Shown piece by piece: positions 12,001 through 24,000 of a stretch of 64,000 nt of DNA. The translations under genes were made by a program, and so were the position numbers. This DNA comes from Narthecium ossifragum (taxonomy: Eukaryota; Streptophyta; Magnoliopsida; Dioscoreales; Nartheciaceae). The stretch is from NCBI GenBank assembly GCA_963920575.1, contig OY986967.1, forward strand, positions 21,283,648-21,347,647, in the 5' to 3' direction. The notes beneath the pieces are model-generated. The model saw nothing but the letters and a program-made list of their open reading frames with translations, was not told where the DNA came from and did not search any database. Every line of letters starts with the position of its first letter. Position 1 is the first letter of the stretch.

Positions 12001-15000
12001 GGGAGGAGATGATCGATTAGGCTAGCGTTTGTTTCGTTGGTTTATATACTTTAATTAACAACATAGCGACTTCTGGGTAAAACCTGGATAAACTAAACCT
12101 GTTAATGGACAATCTCACCCATTGATAAATGAGTTCAGCCTGAAGTTGTTAATAACATTTACCAGGATAATGGACCGCTATCGAGCTAGTAAATTACCAG
12201 CTCAACAATTGTTGACCAGTGGTGCCGGTCGGTACCGCGATCCTTGATATGAATGAATATGGATGAAGCACATTGATTACCTTTGAAGATTGACTGGTAT
12301 TCCTAATAGTACAAGTACAGCTTGCTTACTAATAACTATAAGAAAATGTGGCAGAAATTGCAATGCTTCTTGGACATTCTTGATTTTGGTAATTAAAATA
12401 GTAGATGTTTTTGGTGGTTTTGATAATATTTTCCTCAACCATATAGTCAGAAAATGATGAAAAACTTGGAGACAGTTAACTTGATCTCCTCAACTTGAAC
12501 TCAACTGACTTTAGAAATGAAGCTTTTAAGCTACGTGGGTTTTCTTTTATTTATTTTCGATTGAATTAGCATGCATAGTGATTTCTGTCAAATGCTTACC
12601 ACTTGTTCTAAATCTTTTTAGCACCTCTGCCAAGTCAGACTTTTGTGCATGTGTTCTAATCTTTAAAAGTTGCAAACAAATTGCTGGCACTATAAGTATG
12701 TTTTGGCTTATGTAATGGTTCCATATGTTACTGGTTCATGTCTTTTCAGATTGTGATAACAAGCTAGTATCTTGATTTGTTTCGCAGAAGGACCTTTGGT
12801 GAAAAAAATGTTGGCCTTTTAACTGGGGATTCTGCTGTCAACAAAGATGCCCAAGTAATTATAATGACAACAGAGATTTTGCGTAACATGTTGTACCAGA
12901 GGTACTTTGTTTTTGCTGATTTGACATTCAATTTCATCATCATGCCATTAGAACTATTAGAAACTAGATATGATACTAGTAAATGATGTAGTCTCATCTG
13001 TCTATGAGGCCCTATTATGTATGATGTTCCTCAATAATGTCCCTTGCTTCTTAAGCTAGGGTTTTTCAATGATATCTCCTTGCCTTTTTAATCTACTTAT
13101 GCCTTGTACCTAGGCTTTGCATCTTTGCCGGAGGTAGTTCCTACAAGCAATAGACTGTTGCATCTTCTTTTTTTGTGGAGATCTGGCCAACCATATTGTA
13201 GAATTTCTACAACAGTCAAAGGATGGCTTGAAAGTGTTCACTTGGTTTGATTGGTGGAATGCAAGTGGTCTATGGAGAAAGTTTTCCCCCCTACCTCAAC
13301 CATGGTCTTGGACACGATCTTTTCGCTACTGTCTCCATAGATTATCAGATCACAAATTTAAGAAATAGTGAGTTTGTGGACATCCTCCTTTCATGGAGTA
13401 TACATCAGTCACCTCAACGCTGGGGCCATACATTTGTCTTCATATGCCCAAATTGCTGGTTCGTATACCTCAAGATCTTGTGCTTGTGGTTGTCTTATTT
13501 AACTTCATTTCATGTGTTATTAGAGAGAGCTTGCTTCAAGGAAAATTGTAGTATATGAGATTGTAGCATTCTTGATCATTTTTGATCCAAACTGGATGCC
13601 CATTGGTGGCTTGACCAGATAGACCGCTTAATTAGCAGGGGAAATAATCCCACTTGGACCAGGTGAGTAGAGTCATAGTTGGACATGGATTCTCGCTACA
13701 TATACTTCTAGGTTTTCCAATAGAGATACGCCTGAGCAATCCAAAAAATTATCCCCTCACATTTCTCCCTTCGACAAACCTAAGAACTTCAGCAGTACAA
13801 ATAGGAATTTGTGAAGCTAGCCCAGCGTTTGTTGGTTAGCCATGACTGCTATAATCAACACATTTTTGGGAGGTTTGAATGAGGATGTTGCTAACATTAT
13901 TCGCATGTTTAAGCTAAGAACCTTGGAAGACAACATCAAGCTTGCACGGATGCGGGAGGATCAACTTAACAAAAATCTGAAAAGCATGTGGCCAGGTATA
14001 TTCAAACTAGGCCTAAAGGATTATTGATCCTGGACCGAGGAAAAAGTTCCACTTGAGAGGGAGGAATGATGGGTTACTGGATCGGCATCTACTTATGTGT
14101 CTTGAATTATTGTTTAGTCGAGTCTTTTAGAAAGTTAGGGATAAAAGCATGTGACATAATCAGGACCCTGGGGTTTTCCTTAACATCAAAGGCATGAGGA
14201 GTTATCAATAAACTTGTGGCATTACCAACCCTATGAGGAAAGTCTTGTGGTCTTCTCCAGCTGCAAGTGGAGATCTTTTAGTACTCTACTATGAGTGCTA
14301 ATCAATTGGTATCAGAGCTAGACAAATAAGGACCAGTCGAAAAGTTTAAAAGTGCATCTCCCATATTCCGAAGAATATGAGCCATTACCAACACTAAGTA
14401 TAAACAATCAAATTTTGTCAGCCAGAATTTCTGGTTATGAAGTGTTGAGAGTAAAAGTTGATTTATTCTTATGTCTTTGCAGTGTTGGAATGGTTTCCTC
14501 TGGGAGTAGATTGTCTCATGTGGATGTCATTGTTCTAGATGAAGTGCACTATCTTAGTGACATATCGCGAGGCACGGTGTGGGAAGAGATAGTACGCAAT
14601 CGTGGTCCTTCAGTTTTTCATTTTCTTCATAGGTGTTGTTAATTTAAGCTGGCTAATTACCATTTGAATGGTTTAGGTTATTTATTGTCCCAAGGAAGTT
14701 CAGCTGATATGTCTTTCAGCAACAGTTGCAAATCCAGATGAGCTTGCTGGTTGGATAAGGCAGGTAATGTGTACCTGTATTCCTTAAATTAATTATGATT
14801 TCATATCAGCCTTTTGATGGCTAAACCTTCTTCCTGTGTATGGTTTAACTATATTTGCCCAGCTTTTTGTCTTTGGATGATTTCAAGTTTTTAGTAAATC
14901 TTCTTTGTGGTGGATGTTCACTGGCATTTAAAGTGTGTGAACTGTGAAGAGCTTATGTACAATGAATGCTCCAAACTCTTCATCGACGAATAGAATCCAT

Positions 15001-18000
15001 TATGGTGCTAAATCCTAGAGAAGCTCGCTTCGTATAGGTGGCGTGCGAAAGTATCTGCTAGGATTTGGATACATGTTCAAGTGGCGGCTGTGGCCGTTAT
15101 TTGAATTTAGCGATGGTTTTGTACCAGTGTCTTTTTCAATTAGGTATAAATATTTGTCCATATATGTTGCTCATCTACAAGTATGAAACCTTTGGCACTT
15201 TATTGATATCATTTTTCTCTTACCTATTGGTTTGCTGCTATCAATGTATGTTTTTCTTCTTAGTATTTTTTTTTGTTTGGCTCTTGATATAGATTCATGG
15301 TGAAACAGAGTTGGTAACTTCTACTAAGCGCCCAGTTCCGCTGAATTGGTACTTTTCTACTAAGAATGCTTTGCTACCACTACTTGATGAAAAAGGGATC
15401 AAAATGAATAGGTAAACTCTCATTCTTTCACTACTTTCCACGGTCCTTATTTGGACATAGGCAACATGTTACCTCAGCTATGGTTTTGGAATTTCTTCAT
15501 GGATTGGGAACCTCAAACTCATTCTTTACTTAATGCTGAATGGTATTAATTGTACACAATACGCACAAATTTATGTCATTGTCTCTAGCCAGTTATACAA
15601 TTGTTATTCCTTCTTATTGAATAGGAGATCAACATGAAGATTTTGTATGTCTTATTCCATTTTGTTAAGTAGGAGACTGACATCTTGCTAATTAAATCCT
15701 TGTTTTTCTGTGTTAAGCAAGGATTTTCTTACCACTGATACGCACTGTTCTGGTCTCCACTGGCACCGGTATGTATTGCCGGTACGGCCTGTACCGGACC
15801 GGTACGCCGGTGTGCCGGAGAAAGGGGAGGAAAAGAGGGAGGAGGAGAAGAGAAGAGGAGAAGAGGAGAGGGGAGGAAAGAGGGGGAGGAGGAGATCGAT
15901 CGTCATCGTCGCCGCTGAGAGAAGAAGAGAGGAGGTCCTGCTTCGTCGTCAGTGAGAGAAGAGGAGAGGAGGTCCTGCTTCGTCGTCAGTGAGAGAAGAG
16001 GATTGCCAGTGAGAGGAGAAAAGGCGGCGATCGCGTAGATTAGGGTTAGGTTAGATTGTTTTTTTATATCGTAACTTAACTTAAGTTAACATGTTTCGGG
16101 TAACGGGTTTCTAACACAGATTGTTTTCTCTATATATTAACGGGTTAGGTTAGAAACTAACCCTAACAGAAGCAGCTCCTTCCCTTCTCTCCCCGATGGC
16201 GGCGGCGGCTCTCCATTCCTCCTCGACGCCGACGGCTCTCCTCTTCTCCTCCTTTCCTCCCCTCCCCTCTCTTTTCTTCCCCTTTTTCCTTCTTCCTTGC
16301 AACAGTCGGCCCTTTTTTTTGCATTTTTTCCCGGTACATACCGGCTGAAACCGGCATGAACCGTGGCGTACCAGCCGAAACGCTGCTGTTCCGGCTGCTA
16401 CACCTCAAGTCCGGCACCGGGGGGGGGGACCGTCATACCGGCCGGTATGGCAATCCATGGTCCCGATTATCCATCGGGACGGTAAATATCGGTCGGTACG
16501 TGAGGTACCGGCCGGTATGGCAATCCATGGTGTTAAGCATTAAAATACTCGGTCTAGGTGAAGGGCATTTTTTGATATTTCATATGCATATACAGATGAA
16601 TACCCTCATAAACCTACTATATCCAACCGCGCCTAGGTTCAAGCCAAGTTTTTTTTTTCCTTTTTGATCTCCCACTTTATGTTTGCATTGAATGAATCTC
16701 GTTTGCCCCATGTCTTTTCAAACCCTTGAGTGGCATTTTGGTCAGGGAAAAGCCTGGTCTTGCAAACAACAAATAAAATTCCTGATGTTTCAAAAGCAAA
16801 AATAAAGCTTTCCTTGAATGCAACTTTTCCTCGATCTCAGTGATCTTCCTATTTCTTTAATACTCGAGTATATTAGATTAAGAGCATCTTGAGCTCGCTA
16901 ATATCAGTGCAATTCCATAATATTCTTTTTGACTATTTAATTATCTGCTGATGCAGGAAGCTATCACTTGATTACTTACAAGTTCCTTCCTCCGTAATAG
17001 ATCCGTCCAGTGAGAAAAGAATGAGAACGAAAACTAGGTCTAGGAAATATGATCATGGCTCCAATGGTGTGGCTACTTTTGCAAAGAAGACATCGCTATC
17101 AAAGAATGATATAAACTCTATACGCCGCTCACAAGTATATTTCTTTTCTTAAATTCTCTTTATCTCTTTAATGGGTGAGGACGTGAGGTTTCAGTAGTGT
17201 GGTTCTCGGTTGTTATATTTCCTTTTATGTTTGCTGTAAATATTTTACAGAGAATTTGTTGAATTACAGTGACTTGTTGCGTAGTTTTTTTGAATTAATT
17301 TTATGCTTCAGGTTCCACAAATAAAGGATACCTTACGACACCTTAGATCAAAGGAAATGCTTCCAGCTATTTGGTTTATATTTAGCAGAAGGGGATGTGA
17401 TGCTGCAGTTCAATATCTTGAGGACTGCCAGTTATTAGATGAGTGTGAGGCTGGTGAAGTCGATGTGGAATATCGGAGATTCCGAATACAGTATCCTGAC
17501 GCTGTCAGAGAGGTTGCTGTAAAAGGCCTTCTGCAGGGTATTGCTGCACATCACGCTGGCTGCTTACCTCTTTGGAAATCATTCATTGAGGAACTGTTTC
17601 AGAAAGGTCTTGTTAAAGTAGTCTTCGCTACTGAGACACTTGCTGCAGGGATCAACATGCCTGCTAGAACAGCAGTAATTTCATCTCTTAGCAAGAGAGT
17701 TGAATCAGGGCGTGTGCTTTTAAGCTCAAACGAGCTACTTCAGATGGCTGGGCGTGCTGGTCGGAGAGGTATTGACGAGTCAGGCTATGTTGTTCTTGTT
17801 CAGACTCCCTATGAAGGAGCTGAAGAGTGCTGTGAGCTTCTATTCGCTGGGCTCAAACCTCTTGTTTCACAGTTTACTGCTTCTTATGGAATGGTTCTCA
17901 ATCTTCTTGCGGTATGTATAGTATATTTACGAGTTGCTCCAATATTAGTTGTTCAGTTATAAACCATCGTTCAATACTCTGCAGGGTGCAAGAGTTACTC

Positions 18001-21000
18001 GAAAATTGAATGACCCTGATAGCATGAAAAATATCCATTCAGGAAGAACATTAGAAGAAGCTCGAAAATTGATTGAGCAAAGCTTTGGAAACTATGTTGG
18101 TAGTAATGTCATGCTTGCAGCTAAACAGGAACTTATCAAGATCCAAAACGAAATCGAGTTGCTTTCACAGGAAGTTACTGACGATGCTATCGACAGGAAC
18201 TGCCAGGAGCAGTTATCTGAAGCAGAATACTCAGAGATTTCAAGTCTTCAGGAAGAATTACGAGTAGATTTCCTTTTCACTAACTAATTTCTGATATCTT
18301 AGAACGTAGATATGATAAAAGCTAATACTGTTTGTTCTTCATTTTGAGCTTTTTAAGAGTTTATTTCTGTGGCATCAAAGCATATATTTTCACTTTGTAC
18401 CTTTTCCTTTGCTGCTTCAATATCCTCTTGTTGGAAATTTATTGTTCTTGAACATTGGTCTTTTTGTTATGTGCACTTTGGAGTAGGGGTGAGTAGAACC
18501 GAGCAGAACCGAACCGAACCCGAAGAACCGAACCGAATTAGTTCGGTCCATTTGGTTCGGTTTTTTCGGTTTTTCGGTTCGGTTCGGTTTTGGCATGTAT
18601 GAAAAGTTTGGGTTTCGGTTCGGGTTCGGTTCTTTAAAAAAAATTCAGTTCGGTTCGGTTCGGGTCAGAACCGAAGTTTTCATACATGCCTTAGCCTATG
18701 AACCTATGGTCTAAAAAGTTCGGTTCGGTTCCAAAAAGTTCGGTTCGGTTATGAACAAAAGTTCGGTTCGGTTCGGTTCCAATTGATTTGGAACCGAACA
18801 ATTTCGGTTCGGTTCGGTTCGGTTCGGTTCCTTCATAAGTTCGGTTCGGTTTTCTAGAAGCAGGTCCGAAAAAAATTCGGTTCTGGACCGAGAACCGAAT
18901 GCTCACCCCTACTTTGGAGGACATTCATGTAGCTAGTCTAGATTCTTGGTGTATTTTTTGTAGACTGATTACTGGGTCATAGCATGTTTCTAAGCCAAAT
19001 TCATATACACCAATCTAGTGATACGAGCGGTCTACTCGCAATCCTCTCGTATCAGGTCTCTACTGCTCCAATTGATCAGAATTGAGTCTGATTAGGCTTG
19101 ATTGAGTCCAACTGGCTGATTTGGCTAGCTGGATCTGATTTGGCTTGAGTTGGTTCAGATCTGGCTGAGCCTGATAGGATAGGATTTGATTGGGTCAAGT
19201 CTGAGTTGATCTGGATCAGGTTGACCAGGTTGAATTGGACTGGATCCGAATTAGGTGGCTGAGCTGAATCAGGTTGGGCTGAGTCTGATTCAAGCTGGCG
19301 GAACCGGACCGGATCCAAGGGCTGAGGTTCGCCGGCGTAAGTACGTAGGTGGCGGTCGAGACCCTGGCAGGTAGGTTCGTGGGTTGATGGGGAAGAGATC
19401 CAAAGGGTTGGATTGGTCGGAGGATGGCTAGATCGACGGGATCTAAGATGTGGCCGGCGGTGGGTTTAGAGGGGATCGACGTCGGGGACGACGGCGAGGC
19501 TTCGAGAATGGCTTAGGAAGGTTGGGATTGGTTTAGGGAGGTCGGCCGAGAACTTAGGAGGGATCTGGGAGGTTAATGGCGGTCGGGGTCGTGGAAGACT
19601 ACGATGGATATCGGGTTGGGGTTGCCGGGGAAGATGCCGGAGGAAATGGAAAGCAATGGGAAAGGGATGGCCAGAGTTGTGGGAGGTAGGGGAAGACGTT
19701 GGCTTTCTTGGATTGCGATGGGGGCGGCCGGAGAGGTTGGGGAAAGGATGCTGGCGGTGAAGCTAGGGTTAGGGCACGGGAGAGGAGAGAGGAGAGGAAG
19801 ATGATGCTCACGTGGCGCTGACGTGGCGTAGAGAGAAAGTCCGTGGAGGCGGTGCCGGCTGCGAAGAAGATGACCGACGGGGAAGGAGGTGGATCGATGG
19901 TGGATTTCTGTGGAAACTATATTACTTCTACTCCTATGATATTCTACTAAACTATTCTTAATTCATTATAATTCTCTCCGTACATCATACCTAGCTACTG
20001 AGGTCCTTTTATAGAGACCTTGACTGAGTCCTAATCCAACTAGAAAACCCCCTTGCTTAATTAGCAAGTAATAAGACTTCCATACTCAACTCAACTTCCT
20101 AACTCAAATGGACTCTTAATTAGTTACTAACAAGCAAATATCAAGTATGACTCAATTATATATAAAAGACTAATCCTAATTAAATATTCTAGTTTGAACT
20201 AGGGAAGTCTAAGTCAAACTAGGAAAGAGGTTAAACCACTCTGGTTCTCTTCTGGGTGTGGGTTCAGTCGGATCGACTCGTATCATCTAGTTAGTCTTGA
20301 GGAACGTTATTTGATAAGCAGAAATTAGCACTACATACCAAAAACCGTGAGAAATGGTTGATATTGTGATTCCAGCATCTAGGTACTCCATAAGCCTATG
20401 GGGTGTAAGAAAGTGAATACTTGTTTGAAGAGAAAAGCATCTGAGGAGAATTTGGTTATGAATGGGATAAATAGGACATATATTTTTCTCTCCATTCTCA
20501 AACTCATCTGGCTGTCTGCATTCGAATTTATGTCTGGCATGGCTTTGGATGTCTTAGATATCCTTTATATTCATTAGCAGTGCAAGATTTGAGTCTACCT
20601 TTGGCTTGGTGAAGAATATTCTTTTGTGCTTTTACTTCAATAAGTTTTGCTGACTAATCGTTGCTCTGCCATTCACATTTTTCAATTTGCTTCATCTTCC
20701 TATCAAGCATGGATTTCCATACCGGCTGGTACAGTGCGTACCGGCCGGTTTTTACCGGACCGGTTTCCCCCCCCGATCGGATTTGTACACGCCGGTTTGT
20801 ATCCAAACCGGCCGGTACACGCCGGCCTGTACCGGTTTGAGGAAGAGAGATGGAGAGGGGGAAGCAGAGAAAAAATAAGGAAGGAGACAAAATAGGTTAT
20901 TTATATCCATAACCTAATCCGGGTCGGGTCTAAAGACAAAATAGGAGACAAAATAGGTCGATTCCCGCCGGGGCGCTGCCCCGGACCCCGTTCACTCTGC

Positions 21001-24000
21001 GTAGTGTGTCATAGTCGAGTCGGCGACAGAATCCAAGACATCCAATGCACAACAGTATTGTATTATACTACTTTGACAACTTGTCACTCTGCTTTCATAT
21101 AAGAAATGATATTTGACCAATTGGAGATGTTGAATACAAGTGAATATCAATTTTAATTGTTAATTACATTAGTTAGCTTCAATGTATTTCAAATCAAATA
21201 AGAAACGAACCAAAACACCCTAGAACATGCCAAACAAGCCTTTCATGACCGGTTTGCCGGCGTACTGGTCCGGTACGCACCGTACCGGCGGTACGTACCG
21301 TACCGGCCGGAGACCGGAACGGCGCGTACCACCGGTATGGAAATCCTTGCTATCAAGTACTTGGATAATTTCCTAATTTCAAAAATATTTATTCCCTCAG
21401 CAATGCCCCCTATTTGACAACAATGTGCAATCTCCTGCAAGTTAAATATGATCCAGAGTCCATGTGGATTTCAGTATTATGGAGAAAAATCTTAAGAATG
21501 ATGAACTGATCTCAAGAAGCTTCATTGCTTAGGTAGCAATATACCCCCTCATGGTGGCTAGGGCACTAGGTTTTATAAGGAATGATATATAGGTATGCCC
21601 TCCATTGATGTGTTATGCCAGTATTATTGCAAAATCCTCCATTGGGCAATGCCCCCCCATCTGACTCCAATGAGCAATCTCCTACAAGTTAAATTGTATC
21701 CTTCCATGTGGAATTTAGTATTATGGAGAAAAATCTTGAAAAAGTTGAAGTAATCTTAAGAAACTTCATAGCCTAGAAAGCAATATACACCTCATGGTGG
21801 CTAGGCACTAAGTTCCATAAGGGATGATATATAGGTATGTCTTCCATGGATGGTTCATACCAATTACATTGCGAAATACCCTCATGTGTACTTTCCATAA
21901 CCTAGAACTTGTTCGATGTAATGGTACGAAACAAATCTATTTTGTAGATGTACTACCTACTACGTTTTGTTAATGCTGTGGTCATGCAATTATATTTGTC
22001 TGAAAGAGTTTTATGTCTATTTCATCTGTATCTACAAAATTTCTTTATTGTGAGAGAAATTAGACATTATTTCTTTCAGGCAGAGAAGAGGCTGCGCACT
22101 GATCTAAGACGAATGATGGAACTCAAGAGAATGGCCGCATGGAAATCTTTACTTAATCAGTGCGATAGTGGCCACCTTCCATTTATATGCTTGCAATATA
22201 AAGATAATGAAGCAGTTCAGCATATTGTCACTGCTGTTTACATTGGGAAGCTCAGCTGCTCCTCTGCTCCGACCATGATTGAAGGGGTATGTTCATCAGT
22301 TCTTCCATCTATAGTAACTTTGTTATTTGTATTATTTAAGTAGTTAAAGTAAAGCCCTGTAATAGATCATACTGCATCTAAGCTCTAGGATTTTAAATAT
22401 TTATTTCATGTTATTAACATTTCTTGGCTGCAAGTTCATTGTGGAAAACATGGATCATAATGCCGCTAGCATGGGCTAGGCACACCCTTTTGCCTGGATC
22501 ACAGGTGAGATGTGTGTGAGAGAGAGACATGCAAGGAGGGGATGTGAGAGAGATAAGAGGAAAGGGGAGGAGTGGGGTGGATAGTGTCACCGGGTTACGC
22601 AGCGGATAATTTTTCACAAGTTAGAGTTACTTGATGCCGGCGCTAAGAACCCTCCGCTCCTTGCTCCACGCGTTGGGTGCTCCTTGCCCACTTCAAGACC
22701 CGCGCCTTGAAGATGCTTGGTGAAGTAAGGTCCGTCCTTGACCAGCCTTCTCCGTCGTCTTCTTCTTCTTCTTGCACAAAGGCACACCAAGAAGCAAGAC
22801 ACACGATTATGGCAAAGGGGATGACACTCTTTCTTTATTGATCCAACGATCTTTACAAGAGAATCCCTCACAACTCTCTCTCCCTCCAAGGTACAAAGAT
22901 CTCTCAATACAAGGAACCTCCCAAACCCTAGCCAAGGCCTAGATGTCCCCACACCTTGGCCGGCCTACTCTTTATATAGAGGAATAGTCCTTGGTTTGCT
23001 CCAACAAGCCACTCCTAAGAAGTCCTACTCAAAGTCCTGGCTTTCATCCATATCTAGGCAATGGATAAGCACATCACTATGTTTCCAAACATAGCTGGAC
23101 TCTATCTTGAGTTTGCCTTGCTTAAGATACTCATGACCACAACTTGACTCAAAATAGGACTCCTTTCTATTCGTCCGCGCCAACAACTTTTCCTGTGCCA
23201 AACTTGATATTCCCTGTGTCATCACCTATTCCAAGTCGAACGCATGTAAGACATTTGAATTTGCTCGATTGGATTGTCCTCTAAGGCATATCCGCTCCGC
23301 CTGGCGCGCCGTCTCCTAGTCCGACTCGGAGTCGCGTGTCATCTTCAAATTCTTCCGTGTTAAAACCGTTTCTGACCGCGTTATCAATCTTGGAGCTTCC
23401 ATCCCAAGTGGAATTAGCTGATTAGCCCGTGTGGCTTGCTCTCTAACACTTATCGCATCAGCCTAAACAAGCCAAGTCCTAGTCCGACTAGGACTGGGCT
23501 TCCTGAGCGCGTCGCGCGTGCACTCTTGCGTGCTGCGCGCGCGCTCGACCCGCGCGCCCATCTTGGTCGCCTTGGCGCGTGTCCCGCTCGCCTAACTTGC
23601 TCCCGCGCGCGTCATGCTCTGCTGGGCTCGCGCCGCACCGCGTCCTGGCGCGCTGTCTTCCTCTTTGGCCCGGTCCACCGTGTCATGCTCGGAATCCATC
23701 GTGTCATCTTTGGGGAAATATCGTCTAGCCTCATTCAAGGACTTTTGCTCGTGCGATCATGGTGTTTTCATGCTGCCCATGGCTTGGTGTGCTGCACCGC
23801 GCCATGGCTAGGCGGTGGCCCGTGTCAACTCCGGCTGACGCGCGCCATGACCCATGTCAGGACTCAAGGCCCTGACAGATAGGAGGAGAAAAAGAGGAAA
23901 GGAGTCTGGTGGAGGCGGAAGAGCCCGACACAAGGGAGGGAATCCGATTGTGGTGGATATAGAGGAACCAACAGTGGTGGATAGAGCTACATGGGTCGCG

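Larger units (their letters stand above)
8294..12787 (+). other. ISE2 intron 2
   Basis: A 4.5-kb intron. Half is the Pack-TYPE-like element at 9379-11556. At 8948 the string CAAGGATTAGCATGTCGG starts a CATGCCGG-rich stretch up to about 9230 that looks like a decayed CAAGG-terminus repeat. Around 11830-12250 a purine-rich stretch ends ACCGCGATCCTTG, again like the end of that family. No host gene is seen. Confidence 0.6.

Noticed and set aside
15700..16560. Solo LTR interpretation of the GTACCGG-rich insertion
   Set aside because: Flanking duplication is 8 bp, not 5, and the ends are CAAGG inverted repeats, which fits hAT instead.
18484..18911. TTCGG repeats as an interstitial telomere or centromere satellite
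   Set aside because: The unit is not the plant telomere repeat, occurs in both orientations, and is bounded by inverted ends with an 8-bp duplication, so it is a MITE.
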